A DNA stretch of 48,964 nt from Akkermansia sp. (GCA_017472085.1 JAFUQZ010000079.1:1-48964); one strand, 5' to 3'; numbered from the stretch's first letter, positions 1-8,039 are shown. Numbers and translations: made by a program. The notes: a model not told the origin generated them from the letters alone.

Positions 1-40
1 CGCCGCGGCAGCGAACCGGGCGGGGCTGGTCTTCATCTAA
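1..40 (+). CDS. 3' end of an upstream, probably phage, gene
   Basis: Partial. Bases 2-40 read in frame as a short Ala-rich C-terminus ending LVFI before a TAA at 38-40. Only 12 codons are inside the window, so no function can be given. It runs in the same direction as the phage genes downstream and overlaps the 3' end of the minus-strand small peptide gene (33-131), so the two would be convergent. Confidence 0.3.
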   Translation, partial: AAAANRAGLVFI

Positions 41-131
41 GCAGTTGGATGCACTTGAGGATGATTTCAAGGACGTACCAGACAATCGCGAGGATTGTGA
101 CTACTTGGATGGGGGTGGGTTTGTTGTTCAT
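33..131 (-). CDS. Small hydrophobic peptide, 32 aa (type I toxin-like candidate)
   Basis: ATG at 131 read leftwards gives a 32-residue peptide starting MNNKPTPIQVV and ending CIQLLR, with one hydrophobic, possibly amphipathic helix (about residues 8-30) and a basic C-terminus. Size and layout recall single-helix peptides such as TisB and DinQ; that is a resemblance by eye, not a homology claim. A sigma70-like promoter (TTGACA, 16 bp, TACATT) on the same strand lies at 187-214 and would give a leader of about 50 nt. The leader can fold from its 5' end (GCCGC pairing with GCGGC), and the fold is followed by TTTT just before the ATG, the same arrangement as in the peptide gene at 19706-19804. 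No Shine-Dalgarno and no clear terminator are visible. It is antisense to the phage gene direction. Confidence 0.4.
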   Translation of the reverse strand: MNNKPTPIQVVTILAIVWYVLEIILKCIQLLR

Positions 132-186
132 TTTTTTGAAAAGCCGCACCCACTTGGCGGGATTGCCGCGCGGGGCGGCGGGTTGG

Positions 187-214
187 AATGTAGCAGATAA
201 GTTTTTAATGTCAA
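187..214 (-). promoter_or_regulatory. Promoter for the small peptide gene at 33-131
   Basis: On the minus strand TTGACA (214-209), 16-bp spacer, TACATT (192-187). The predicted start is near 180, giving a leader of about 49 nt. It is divergent from the phage gene starting at 221. Confidence 0.45.
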
Positions 215-220
215 GATAAA

Positions 221-1093
221 ATGGCTGGTAGCAGAATGATCAGAAAGGGGTTTAATGATTCTGACCGGGTTTCCGCTTTGGGGACGTGGTTTGATGAGTG
301 TTTTTTTCACCGTCTGTTATTGGTGGCCGATGATTTTGGTTTTTACGATGCGCGCTCGTCTTTTTTGAGGGCGCAGCTCTTCGGTACGAAGCTGGAGAAG
401 GTTCGGGAAGCCGATGTGTCACGTGCGCTCCTTGAGTGCGAGCGCGCCGGGCTCATACGTTTCTACGAGGTTGACGGCAAGCGGTATCTGGAGGTGCAGC
501 GCTACGGGCAGCGGTGCGATAAGACGAAGCCAAAATGGCCGGTGCCGCCGTGGTTTGGCGGTCAAGCTGCGGGAGTTTCCGGGAAGTTCCGGGAAAATCC
601 TGCTATAGACGGAGCCGGAGTCGGAGACGTAAAAGAAAAATGTGGGAAAAAAGAAAGCGCGGTGGCTGGTGACGGAGCGCCGGATGGGCCTGCCCCCTCC
701 CCCGATGGATTTGCTGACTGGCTGGCGGCGTTGTGCTCAGCGCACCCGAGTGCGAGTAAGAGCCGGACTTTGGCGCCGGATGTGCGGGAGGCGGCTCTGG
801 ATGCGTTTACGCGGTTCCCGGATGCGGTGGTTCATGCGGAGTTGCTGACGGCGTATTTCAAGGATTCGCGGCTGGTGGATAACGGTTTCTATGCTCCGCG
901 AGGTCAGCGGAAGTTTTTTGAGGATTTGGAGGATGTGGTGGCGCATGCTGAGCGCTGGCGCAAGTGGGCTGGCTGGAAGCCAAGGAAAGTACGAGGTACG
1001 AATGACGAATTACGAAGTACGAAGCAGGAGAGCTCTGCTCCGGCGATGAGTGCGGAGGAACGGGAGGCGTTTTTCCAGGAGTTGCGGAAGTGA
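221..1093 (+). CDS. Phage replication-organiser-like protein (DnaD/winged-helix type)
   Basis: 290 aa from ATG 221; Met6 (236) is an equally possible start because neither has a Shine-Dalgarno. The N-terminal 110 residues (MIRKGFNDSDRV, then a pattern of LLVADDFGFYDAR, ALLECERAGLIRFYEV and YLEVQRYGQR) match the layout of the winged-helix N-terminal domain of phage replisome organisers. The middle is a low-complexity linker. A C-terminal block (about 160-250) could be the DnaD-like domain. Residues about 255-266 (GTNDELRSTK) are encoded by a copy of the TACGAA-type repeat and look like an inserted peptide. This is assignment by pattern; a search could place it in another HTH family. It is the first gene of a rightward phage series. 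Confidence 0.6.
   Translation: MAGSRMIRKGFNDSDRVSALGTWFDECFFHRLLLVADDFGFYDARSSFLRAQLFGTKLEKVREADVSRALLECERAGLIRFYEVDGKRYLEVQRYGQRCDKTKPKWPVPPWFGGQAAGVSGKFRENPAIDGAGVGDVKEKCGKKESAVAGDGAPDGPAPSPDGFADWLAALCSAHPSASKSRTLAPDVREAALDAFTRFPDAVVHAELLTAYFKDSRLVDNGFYAPRGQRKFFEDLEDVVAHAERWRKWAGWKPRKVRGTNDELRSTKQESSAPAMSAEEREAFFQELRK
988..1045 (+). repeat. TACGAA-word repeat, copy A (in frame inside the replication-like gene)
   Basis: Bases 996-1023 are made of overlapping words of the type GTACGAATGACGAATTACG, followed by a short GC-rich inverted repeat (GCAGGAGAGCTCTGC region). The first 28 bp are identical to 6448-6475 in another gene, and a diverged copy lies at 1959-2013. It is translated as GTNDELRSTK. 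Confidence 0.7.
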
Positions 1094-1106
1094 ACAGTTT
1101 TACAAC

Positions 1107-1550
1107 ATGATTAACAGGATGAATACGGAATTTGACAAGAATGGTTTGCAGGTGTTGTGCCGTGCGTTGCAGGTGCTCAATAGCGATAACAGGCGGTTGC
1201 CGATGAGTGTTTACCGGGTTCTGGTGGCTCTGGGGGAGGCCGGTGAGGCTGTGGGGGCGTATGCGGTGGCGCGACGTGCCGGGTTCTTACTGGAGCATGG
1301 GAGGGTGAAGCTGCACGAGGCTAAACGGCTGGGTGTGGTGATGAATGTGCATGTGGAGGGGCAAGGGGTGCTCTGGGTGCTGACGGATAAGGGACGTAAG
1401 GAGTTGGAGCGGGTGCTGGCGCTTCTGAAAGTGCGTGTTGCGAAGTGCGAGGGCCGCAGTAAGGTTGAGGCTGAGCGGGTCGATGAGCCGATGCTGCCGG
1501 GGATGGAGTTGAAGAAGAACAGGAAGAGGAAGCGTAAGGGTGATGAGTGA
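1107..1550 (+). CDS. Small winged-helix-like phage protein
   Basis: 147 aa from ATG 1107 (ATG 1119 is an alternative; the frame stays open back to a GTG at 1050, but that would overlap the previous gene by 44 bp). Residues about 25-115 read as a helix-turn-helix/winged-helix: LPMSVYRVLVALGEAG, AVARRAGFL, then WVLTDKGRKELERVL, which resembles the beta-wing and last helix of MarR/PadR-like folds. The C-terminus is very basic (KKNRKRKRK). It sits 13 nt after the replication-like gene and overlaps the terminase small subunit gene by 8 nt, so it is probably co-translated. A DNA-binding role is an inference from the fold-like pattern and charge. Confidence 0.55.
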   Translation: MINRMNTEFDKNGLQVLCRALQVLNSDNRRLPMSVYRVLVALGEAGEAVGAYAVARRAGFLLEHGRVKLHEAKRLGVVMNVHVEGQGVLWVLTDKGRKELERVLALLKVRVAKCEGRSKVEAERVDEPMLPGMELKKNRKRKRKGDE

Positions 1551-1959
1551 GTTGTCGGAACAGCAGAAGGAGTTCTGCCGAAAGTTTGCCAAAGGGATGA
1601 GTGGGCGGCAAGCTTATGCGGAGGCGTATGGCTGCGATTTGAAGTCGGCTGCTGCGGCGGCGAGCAGGTTGTTAAAGCGTGATTATATTCAGGCGGAGCT
1701 TAACAGGCTGACGGCTGCTGCGCGTGAGCTGAGCCGACAGAGGGATTGCGAGGCGATCGGCGACAAGGTAGCTCGGATGGAGATGCTGTGGCGCATGGCG
1801 CGGGATAGTGAGGAGGCGGGGAATGTGAATGATGCTGTGGGGTGTATCAAGGAGCTCAATAAGATGGATGGCGCGTATGAGCCGGAGCAGGTACAGGTGC
1901 AGGCGGTGTCTCTGTCGTTTGAGACGCTGATGGAGAATCTGGCAGGGAGTAAGGAATGA
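1543..1959 (+). CDS. Terminase small subunit
   Basis: 138 aa from ATG 1543, preceded by AAGGG at a suitable distance (a GTG 3 nt upstream is less likely). The N-terminus LSEQQKEFCRKFAKGMSGRQ, followed by AYAEAYG and a run of AASRLLKRDYIQAELNRL, is the helix-turn-helix pattern of phage terminase small subunits, which bind the packaging site and recruit the large subunit. Length is normal for the family. The ATG overlaps the end of the winged-helix gene. The expected large subunit does not follow; the next gene is a tail protein, so packaging genes must lie upstream of the window or be lost. Confidence 0.8.
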   Translation: MSELSEQQKEFCRKFAKGMSGRQAYAEAYGCDLKSAAAAASRLLKRDYIQAELNRLTAAARELSRQRDCEAIGDKVARMEMLWRMARDSEEAGNVNDAVGCIKELNKMDGAYEPEQVQVQAVSLSFETLMENLAGSKE

Positions 1960-2013
1960 AGTACGATTGACGAAGTACGAATTACGAATTTGGAATAATG
2001 GCGGCTGCGCCGC
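1959..2013. repeat. TACGAA-word repeat, copy B, with terminal hairpin
   Basis: Directly after the terminase stop: iterated AAGTACGA/AATTACGAA words to about 1990, then TTGGAATAATGG and a GCGGC-TGC-GCCGC hairpin (2001-2013). The TTTG-AATARTGG-GC-rich tail also follows copy C at 6448, so the repeat unit seems to be about 55 bp with a hairpin end. This is the only copy of the three outside a gene. Confidence 0.65.
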
Positions 2014-2068
2014 GGGGTGTATAAAATTAAACGTGGAATGTGTGGTGTGATGTGGGTATGATGGCTGT

Positions 2069-4558
2069 ATGTTTGATACGGCTGGCAGTAGGTTGAATTT
2101 TCCGGTGGTTGCGGGCGTGGAAGAGACGTTCCGCGTGTCGTTTTCTGTGGGTGGCAAAGGTATGAGTGTGCTGGGGGCGACGTTTCAGGCGGCGTGTTAT
2201 GTGGCACATGGCGATGAGCGTGGGGAGCTGGTGGCTGTGTTGCCGGTGGAGCATGAGAGCGCTGAGAATAAGGTGCGGCTGACGGTGCCGGAGCTGGAGC
2301 ATGGTCATTATTGGTGGGAGTTGCGTGCGACTGATGCGGTGGGCAAGGAGTGCCGGTTGCTGTATGGTACGCTGGCTGCGCTGACGAGTGCGGAGGTGGC
2401 AAGGCTTGCGGCGGAGGCTGAGGAGTCTTCTCTGCGGGAGTTGATGGTGGAGATTGGCGGAGGGTATGCTGCGCCGTTGGTGTTGCGGTGGCAGGCATGC
2501 AGTGTGGCGGCGAGTCTTGCTGCGGATGCGGCGAGGGCAGCGGAGCGTGCTGAGGCTGCGGCTGACAGGGCGGAGGATGCGGAGGAGACTGTGCTGGGGA
2601 GGTTGAGCGCAGCGCAGAAGTTCATGGAGAGTTTCAATGCTGCATTGTTTGAGGCGATTCGCGTGATTGATAATTATTTGTGGGTGGGTGGTGTGAATAC
2701 GGGGCATTATTTGCGCGGGAATGATGGTATTACGCCGCATATCGGGACGGATGGATATTGGTATGTGGGGTTGAAGAAGCTTTCTGACCGTCCGGCGTTC
2801 GGCAAGGATGGTATCACGCCGCACATCACGGCGGATGGGTTCTGGGCTTTCGGTGATTGGAAGTCGAGTGTGAGGGCTGAGGGTCGTGACGGGCTGGATG
2901 GTACGGCTGTACGGCGTGTTCTGGTGGAGCGCTATGAGGATATTCCGCAGAGCGGGGAGACGTGCAATGGCGGATTTCTGTACTATGTTCCGGCCGGCGT
3001 TGAGCGGGCGCAGAGGCAGGTGTGCAGTGTGGCTGCGGGGGTGAGTGTGAGTAATTACAATCTGACGGGGCCGATGGTGTTTTCTGATGGCAGGACGTGG
3101 ACGCGGCGCGGTGGACGCCTGTTGCGTATGGGGCTGATGGCCGGCAGTAATACGATGAACGGCGAGCCGAGTGCGGAGGCGTTGTATGCACATTTGTACT
3201 ATGAGCAGGCGGGGGCGTGGGTGTATGCCGGGCATAGTGTGGAGGCTGTGGCTCAGGTGGTGAATGAGGTGAGTTGGTGGGATTTTGATGAGCTGGAGGT
3301 GGTGCCGAAGGGCTGCCGGGTAAAGGTGGTGCTGAGTCAGGTGGAGAGTGTGCCGACGGAGGATCAGATGGAGACTATCCGTATTCAGGTGGCGGCGGTG
3401 GCGGCTACTGAGGGTAGTAAGGTGGGGACGGCGGATTTCTGCGCGTGGGCTTACTGGGGCTTCGAGACGCAGGAGCTGACGGCGTATGATGTGTATGCGT
3501 GGTGTGAGTCTGCCGGGGATGGTGGCTGGAGACGCGTAGATTTGAATTATGATATTGCGACGGCGCGTACGCATGGCTTGACTATGCTGGGGACTGATTC
3601 GGAGGTGGTGGGTGGTGCGCCGGTGGGGGTGAATGCTGCGGGGCAGATGGCGGTGCCGATTGCTGACCCGGCGCTGCCAGGGGCGGTGCTGCCGAGTTCT
3701 GCCTCCTCCACGTCCGGCGGCGGGCTGACGCATGTGGGGGCAGATAAGAAGCTGTATGTGGGGATGGCTGACCCGAGCACGCCGGGGGTGGGAAAGACGA
3801 GTTTCACGCAGGTGGTGGAGAATACGGGGTCTGTGGGTCTGACTGCGGATGGGAAGTTTGCTGTGCCGCGTGCCGGGGCTTTTCAGTGGGGGGCTACAAG
3901 GATAGGTACCAGTGTGCCGCAAAGTATGGGGTTGCCGTGGATTATCCCTGTCGGCGCGGCTGAGGATGGGGTTATCAATGAGGACGGGCACGATATTACG
4001 GGGCAGTTGATGAATAATGTGCTGGTGGGTGGTGCGCTGCGTACGGCGCTCAAGGAGACGTGGCTGACCTGGGGGCCGAATGGTATCAATGTTAATCTGC
4101 TGCCGGATAACAGTAATGCGGTGGGGTTGATGACGAGCAGGTCTTTCCGGCAGTCTGCGGAGAAAGGGCTGGAGCTGGTAGCGGCGACGAATAGTCTGCT
4201 GGGTGGTGTGACGGTGTGTGAGACTGTGGGTAGCGGCAGCGGTCTTGTGCCGACGGTGAGCGCGATGGTGAATTATCTGAGAGAGAATTACTATACTAAG
4301 TCTCAGGTGTACAGCCGAGAGGAGACGTACAGTAAGGCTCAGGTGGATGATATCGATAAGCAGAACCGGCAGGATGCAGCGGAGACGTACAAGACCAAAG
4401 CGGCGGCGAAGACTGACCACGATGTGCTTTCCGGCAGGATTGACGGCTGTGTGAAGAAGACGGAAAGCTGGAATGGGGAGGTGTATCTGACGCTGAGTGA
4501 GTACAATGCGCTTAAGGTGCACGACCCGAAGATTGCTTATAATATTCTGGAGGATTGA
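2069..4558 (+). CDS. Phage tail fibre / receptor-binding-like protein
   Basis: 829 aa. The N-terminal 130 residues look beta-rich. Residues about 145-190 form an Ala/Glu/Arg coiled coil (ADAARAAERAEAAADRAEDA). Two copies of a GxDGITPHIxxDGxW motif follow (about 213 and 247), common in phage tail and adhesion proteins. A long Gly/Val/Thr-rich beta-type central part has WGATRIGTS and GLMTSRSFRQ blocks. Near the C-terminus lie YYTKSQVYSREETYSKAQVDD repeats typical of trimeric tail-fibre ends, though the consecutive run is interrupted here for brevity: key words are YYTKSQ and TYSKAQ. Start ATG 2069 has no Shine-Dalgarno. It overlaps the next gene by 1 nt (TGATG). Host-surface binding is inferred from architecture. 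Confidence 0.7.
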   Translation: MFDTAGSRLNFPVVAGVEETFRVSFSVGGKGMSVLGATFQAACYVAHGDERGELVAVLPVEHESAENKVRLTVPELEHGHYWWELRATDAVGKECRLLYGTLAALTSAEVARLAAEAEESSLRELMVEIGGGYAAPLVLRWQACSVAASLAADAARAAERAEAAADRAEDAEETVLGRLSAAQKFMESFNAALFEAIRVIDNYLWVGGVNTGHYLRGNDGITPHIGTDGYWYVGLKKLSDRPAFGKDGITPHITADGFWAFGDWKSSVRAEGRDGLDGTAVRRVLVERYEDIPQSGETCNGGFLYYVPAGVERAQRQVCSVAAGVSVSNYNLTGPMVFSDGRTWTRRGGRLLRMGLMAGSNTMNGEPSAEALYAHLYYEQAGAWVYAGHSVEAVAQVVNEVSWWDFDELEVVPKGCRVKVVLSQVESVPTEDQMETIRIQVAAVAATEGSKVGTADFCAWAYWGFETQELTAYDVYAWCESAGDGGWRRVDLNYDIATARTHGLTMLGTDSEVVGGAPVGVNAAGQMAVPIADPALPGAVLPSSASSTSGGGLTHVGADKKLYVGMADPSTPGVGKTSFTQVVENTGSVGLTADGKFAVPRAGAFQWGATRIGTSVPQSMGLPWIIPVGAAEDGVINEDGHDITGQLMNNVLVGGALRTALKETWLTWGPNGINVNLLPDNSNAVGLMTSRSFRQSAEKGLELVAATNSLLGGVTVCETVGSGSGLVPTVSAMVNYLRENYYTKSQVYSREETYSKAQVDDIDKQNRQDAAETYKTKAAAKTDHDVLSGRIDGCVKKTESWNGEVYLTLSEYNALKVHDPKIAYNILED

Positions 4559-4560
4559 TG

Positions 4561-5379
4561 ATGCGCAAGACGATAGGTAAGTATGTGCGGCGGTATTTGT
4601 ACGATAAGCGGCTGGGTGACCGGCGCGTGGTTGCTATTTACCGCGATGGTGTGAAGATTTGGCCGACGTTGAGTGACACGGTGTATAGCTGTGTGCTTGA
4701 TGTGGCGGCTGTGGAGGGGACGCTCGATTGGGTCTATTGGCTGCATGCGCTGGATGCGGTGTCCAAGTTGGGCGCAAGTGCGGAGTGTTATATGAAGATG
4801 ATGGCCGGTGGGCGCGATTATATGCTGGGGGCGACGTTCGGGAATTGGTATCCGGCTGTGTATGATGGCCGCGCCACGGTGATATTCGGCGATAATGGCC
4901 CGCTGTGGGAGAAGCTGCAACCGGGCGACGAGGTGAGTGTGCAGTTACGTGTGCCGGCACGTGAGTGTGGCGGTATGGCTAAGGTGGAGAATGCGACGGC
5001 TGAGGAGGTGGTTGCGCTTCCGTGGTTGCCGGGTGCGGGGTTGGGCTTTACAATAAGCAAGGGGCGGAAGAAAACGAATGCGAATTGGGAGTTTTCTGTG
5101 GTGGGACAGGGCTCAGGGACTTTGCATATTGATGGGTATAGTCGGATAACCGGGCACAAGCGGGGTGATTGGGCTACGGTTGTGTATGCTCGGGAGATGA
5201 GGGTGCATCAGGTGCTCAGGTTTTCCTGGGATGATGGTTATGCTGCGGGTGATACCGGGGTGCTGCTGCGGGTTGCGACGTACAGTGGCGGGACAGCTGT
5301 TTCTAATTGTCGTTTGCTGTGCCCGGGTTTTGTGAAGACGCTTCGGTTCAAGGTTTCTGCTGTTACGAGACATGGTTAA
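4561..5379 (+). CDS. Phage virion/tail-associated protein of unknown function
   Basis: 272 aa from ATG 4561, which has GGAGG (4549-4553) 7 nt upstream; ATG 4558 is the overlapping alternative. It starts MRKTIGKYVRRYLYDKRLGD with RRVVAIYRDGVKIWPT, then has alternating beta-type segments, many Trp/Tyr/Gly and no membrane segment. I do not recognise the family. Its place, coupled to the fibre gene, suggests a fibre-associated, tail or chaperone-like structural protein. The last 8 nt overlap the next gene. Confidence 0.6.
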   Translation: MRKTIGKYVRRYLYDKRLGDRRVVAIYRDGVKIWPTLSDTVYSCVLDVAAVEGTLDWVYWLHALDAVSKLGASAECYMKMMAGGRDYMLGATFGNWYPAVYDGRATVIFGDNGPLWEKLQPGDEVSVQLRVPARECGGMAKVENATAEEVVALPWLPGAGLGFTISKGRKKTNANWEFSVVGQGSGTLHIDGYSRITGHKRGDWATVVYAREMRVHQVLRFSWDDGYAAGDTGVLLRVATYSGGTAVSNCRLLCPGFVKTLRFKVSAVTRHG

Positions 5380-5713
5380 TCATTACATTGCAGGGAGAGA
5401 GTTTCTGGAGGGGATGCGCGAGGGGGCTTTTGCGGATGGGATTACGTATTGCCTAGAACGCGGCGGAGTGGTGCATTTCAGCCCTGATTGCCTGCTGATG
5501 GGTGTGCCGTGTGAGGATGCACCGGAGACGCTGCATGTCATTTTTCAGCACAGCCACCTGCCGGCGCTGCGGCGGGTGTTGTGCGCGTTGCCGTATGAGC
5601 GGGTGCGCTGGCAGCGGGACTGGGGGCACAGCAAGGAATACGGCACGAGGGAGCGAGCGATAGCGGATTTCTGCCGACATGAAGATTTTGGAACACGTTT
5701 AACAAAGAAGTGA
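5372..5713 (+). CDS. Small phage protein, unknown (possible gp13/GNAT-like virion-module protein)
   Basis: 113 aa from ATG 5372, overlapping the upstream gene by 8 nt and ending 4 nt before the next start. The sequence has HFSPDCLLMGVP, HVIFQHSHLPALRRVL and RERAIADFCRHEDFG. In T7-like phages a small acetyltransferase-like protein is encoded just before the internal virion proteins; position and the terminal RERAIADFCRHEDFG pattern are compatible, but similarity is weak and I do not claim it. Confidence 0.5.
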   Translation: MVNHYIAGREFLEGMREGAFADGITYCLERGGVVHFSPDCLLMGVPCEDAPETLHVIFQHSHLPALRRVLCALPYERVRWQRDWGHSKEYGTRERAIADFCRHEDFGTRLTKK

Positions 5714-5717
5714 TTTT

Positions 5718-7526
5718 ATGACCAGGGAATTTCAGGTATATCAGGGGGCGGCTCCGCAGTCCGCCCAGGTGCAGGCTAATCAGGTGCCGTTGTTTGCGGG
5801 GATTCCGCAGAATGGTGCGGCTGTGGATGCAGCGATTGGGGAAGCGCAGGAGCTGGGGGTTAAGATTGCCCGGCTGCGTGACCTTGGTTTGCAGCAGAGG
5901 GTGACGCAGGAGCGAGAGCGTATCCGCACGGAGATGGATGTGGAGATGCAGCAGGCTGCAGATGTGGCGTGGGGGAGCGCTGAGTCGCTTTTCCGGGCTG
6001 ATGGGAGTGTGAATCAGGACAGGTATGATGCGATTGTGGCGAAGTATTGGGAGGAGTGCGACCGGATTCAGCCGGGGGAGTTTGCGCTGGGTGAGAATGC
6101 GGTGCGCTATGCGGGGGAGCAGGAGGCGATGCGCAATGATATTGCGCTGGGTATGTTGAAGTTTACGGCGATGAGGTCGCTGGAGAATACGCGGAAGGCT
6201 TTTTCGGACAATCTGGAGTTGGCTGTAGAGCGGGAGGATTGGGGGGCTGCGCGTGGTCTGGTGGAGGATGCGCGGGGGAGTCTGCTGAATGATACTGAGG
6301 CGGAGATTGAGTTGCTGAAGTTGAAGCGTGGGCAGCTGCGGGTCAGTAGTCGTGCGGCGGGGTATGGGTATCCTGCGAGTGTGAATGTGGGAGGTGCGGA
6401 GTATAGCGGGCTGTCTGCTGCGCTGGCGATGGAGGATGCGAGAGGAGGTACGAATGACGAATTACGAAGTACGAATTTGAATAGTGGAGGAGAAGCCTCG
6501 CGGGAGACGGTGGAGGCTGTACCTGTGCAGGATATGAGGGATGCGCTGACGCTGATGCCGCTGGAGGAGTTCGGCGGGGTGAGTGATGCTTTTTCGTTTG
6601 ATGCTCGTGTACTGACGCTGCCGCAGAGTGGTGGCGGGGTGAGTGTGAGTGCTGCGCCGTATGCGCCGGAGTGTGTGCAGCGAGTGGCGGCTCATGGCAA
6701 TGCTCATGGTGGTGTGAATGCTGAACAGGCGCGGATGATGGTGACTCGCATTTCGCTGGACGCGGTGGCCGATAATCCAGGGGTGACGGATGCACAGGTT
6801 CTGAGTATGTTTGACGAAGCCGGGATTTATGAAGCTATGGGTGATGGTGATGCGGCGGTGGGTAAGGAACGATGCCGCGCGATTGTGAGCGAGATGATTT
6901 CCCGCGGTAGTGCCGACACGAAGAAGCTGGCCACCGGCGCGATTAAGCCGATGATTTCGGCGCATCTGGCTTCCCGAGAGTTTGCAGAGAGCCGCGAGTG
7001 GGGGCGTGTGAAGTCGATGAATCCCGGGCTGACCAAGGGGAAGGATTGGGATAAGTCTGACCTGAATGAAGCGGAGCGCAAGCGGTGGTTTGCCCTTTAT
7101 GAGGTTTACGGCAAGTACCGCCAGGAGTTCAAGCCTGATGCCACCGGCGAGCTGGAAAAGGAAGAGTTTGAGGAGAATGCCCAGGCGTTCTATAAGTGGT
7201 ACATGGACGAGAAGTACGGCGAGCTGAAAAGGGCTGATGAGGCTGCTGCGGCTGACTGGTACATGATGCGCATTGCTACTGATTTGCGCCAGAAGGTGTA
7301 TGCTGATGCTGACCGGGGTGTGAATTACTCCGGCTATGGTCATGATGTGCAGGTGGCGCGTGAGGTGCTGCGAGTGCAGCCACCGCGGAGCCTGGGTGCT
7401 GACGAGTTGGTGGCGGCGAGTTTGCGGGCTCAGAAGCAGGATGCGCTGCGTAGCGCGGCTTTCCGCAAGGCTGCTGCGGCTGACTATGCGAAGCTGTGCG
7501 GCTTTCCGCAAGGCTGCTGCGGCTGA
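5718..7526 (+). CDS. Internal-virion-type phage protein, frameshifted at its 3' end
   Basis: 602 aa as read. From ATG 5718 (MTREFQVYQGAAPQSAQ) it is mostly alpha-helical and charged, with an N-terminal helical array (about 40-230), a low-complexity stretch containing the repeat-encoded GTNDELRSTN (about residues 245-254), and a second helical region (about 330-590). The reading frame is lost in a perfect 43-bp tandem duplication at 7455-7540, ending in the aberrant tail CGFPQGCCG. Removing one copy restores one frame to 8013 and a 750-residue protein. Placed just before the giant polyvalent gene, it resembles the internal-protein position of podovirus virions. The assignment is by position and composition; no domain is recognised. 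Confidence 0.65.
   Translation: MTREFQVYQGAAPQSAQVQANQVPLFAGIPQNGAAVDAAIGEAQELGVKIARLRDLGLQQRVTQERERIRTEMDVEMQQAADVAWGSAESLFRADGSVNQDRYDAIVAKYWEECDRIQPGEFALGENAVRYAGEQEAMRNDIALGMLKFTAMRSLENTRKAFSDNLELAVEREDWGAARGLVEDARGSLLNDTEAEIELLKLKRGQLRVSSRAAGYGYPASVNVGGAEYSGLSAALAMEDARGGTNDELRSTNLNSGGEASRETVEAVPVQDMRDALTLMPLEEFGGVSDAFSFDARVLTLPQSGGGVSVSAAPYAPECVQRVAAHGNAHGGVNAEQARMMVTRISLDAVADNPGVTDAQVLSMFDEAGIYEAMGDGDAAVGKERCRAIVSEMISRGSADTKKLATGAIKPMISAHLASREFAESREWGRVKSMNPGLTKGKDWDKSDLNEAERKRWFALYEVYGKYRQEFKPDATGELEKEEFEENAQAFYKWYMDEKYGELKRADEAAAADWYMMRIATDLRQKVYADADRGVNYSGYGHDVQVAREVLRVQPPRSLGADELVAASLRAQKQDALRSAAFRKAAAADYAKLCGFPQGCCG
6448..6506 (+). repeat. TACGAA-word repeat, copy C (in frame inside a virion protein gene)
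   Basis: 28 bp (6448-6475) identical to copy A, continuing TTTGAATAGTGG and a GC-rich arm that aligns with the tail of copy B. It is translated as GTNDELRSTN, almost the same decapeptide as in the unrelated replication-like protein, because both insertions use the same frame. Confidence 0.7.
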
Positions 7527-7547
7527 CTATGCGAAGCTGTGCGGCTT
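7455..7547 (+). repeat. Exact 43-bp tandem duplication causing a frameshift
   Basis: Unit 7455-7497 (starting GCGGCTTTCCGC, ending GAAGCTGT) is repeated without change at 7498-7540, then followed by a further GCGGCTT. 43 is not a multiple of 3, so the host gene changes frame. The GCGGCTT at both ends of the ancestral unit would allow slippage or recombination to create, or remove, one copy. Confidence 0.95.
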
Positions 7548-8013
7548 GAAGCAGAGCGAGGCGGCTAACAGCGAAGCGGCGGCCAAGAAGCGCGAGCGTG
7601 AGCAAAGGGCCGAGGAGCGCAAGGCTGAAAAGGCTGCCCGCGACGCGGAAAAGCTGGCTGAGAGGACGGCTGCCCGCAGGTTGTTTGTGGCGCGGAGCGC
7701 GCCGCGAGAGGCTGTGTGGAAGTGGGACGGCAAGAATGCGCCTGATGGTACGTTGCCAGGCTGCCTGATTCCCGAGGATGAGTATAAGCGGCTGGTTGAA
7801 GAGCTTGGCTTCGATGGCTCGCAGACTGTGTATGTGCAGGTGGACGGTGCGCGTATTATGGTGACCGGCCGCAGCAAGAGCGGTAAGATTGAGCTGAATG
7901 CGCCGGCGGTGGCCAAGGTGCAGAAGAAGCCGAACAGCAAGAAAGGTGAGCGCTGGAAGACCGGAGGAAATCTGGGTTTTTCTTATTATTTCCGTTCTGT
8001 GGAAGCAAAGTAA
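7498..8013 (+). pseudogene. Detached 3' part of the internal-virion-type gene
   Basis: After the duplication the shifted frame stays open to TAA at 8013: AAFRKAAAADYAKLCG leads directly into LKQSEAANSEAAAKKRERE, a Lys/Glu/Ala-rich helix, then a compact domain with EAVWKWDGKNAPDG, IPEDEYKRLVEELGFD and YVQVDGARIMVTG, and a basic end (KKPNSKKGERW). It has no plausible start codon or ribosome binding site near its beginning, so it is probably not made unless the frame is restored. It belongs to the gene starting at 5718. Confidence 0.75.
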
Positions 8014-8039
8014 GTTTTTAACGATAATAACAAGTGACT

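Noticed and set aside
2027..4522. 831-aa minus-strand open frame opposite the tail-fibre gene
   Set aside because: It is a shadow: Arg/His/Pro-rich, low-complexity composition, no domains, and the + strand frame has clear phage tail motifs.
7336..8013. 225-aa + frame starting at 7336
   Set aside because: Its first 55 codons lie inside the intact upstream gene and read as shadow; only the part after the duplication is real, as the detached 3' end of that gene.
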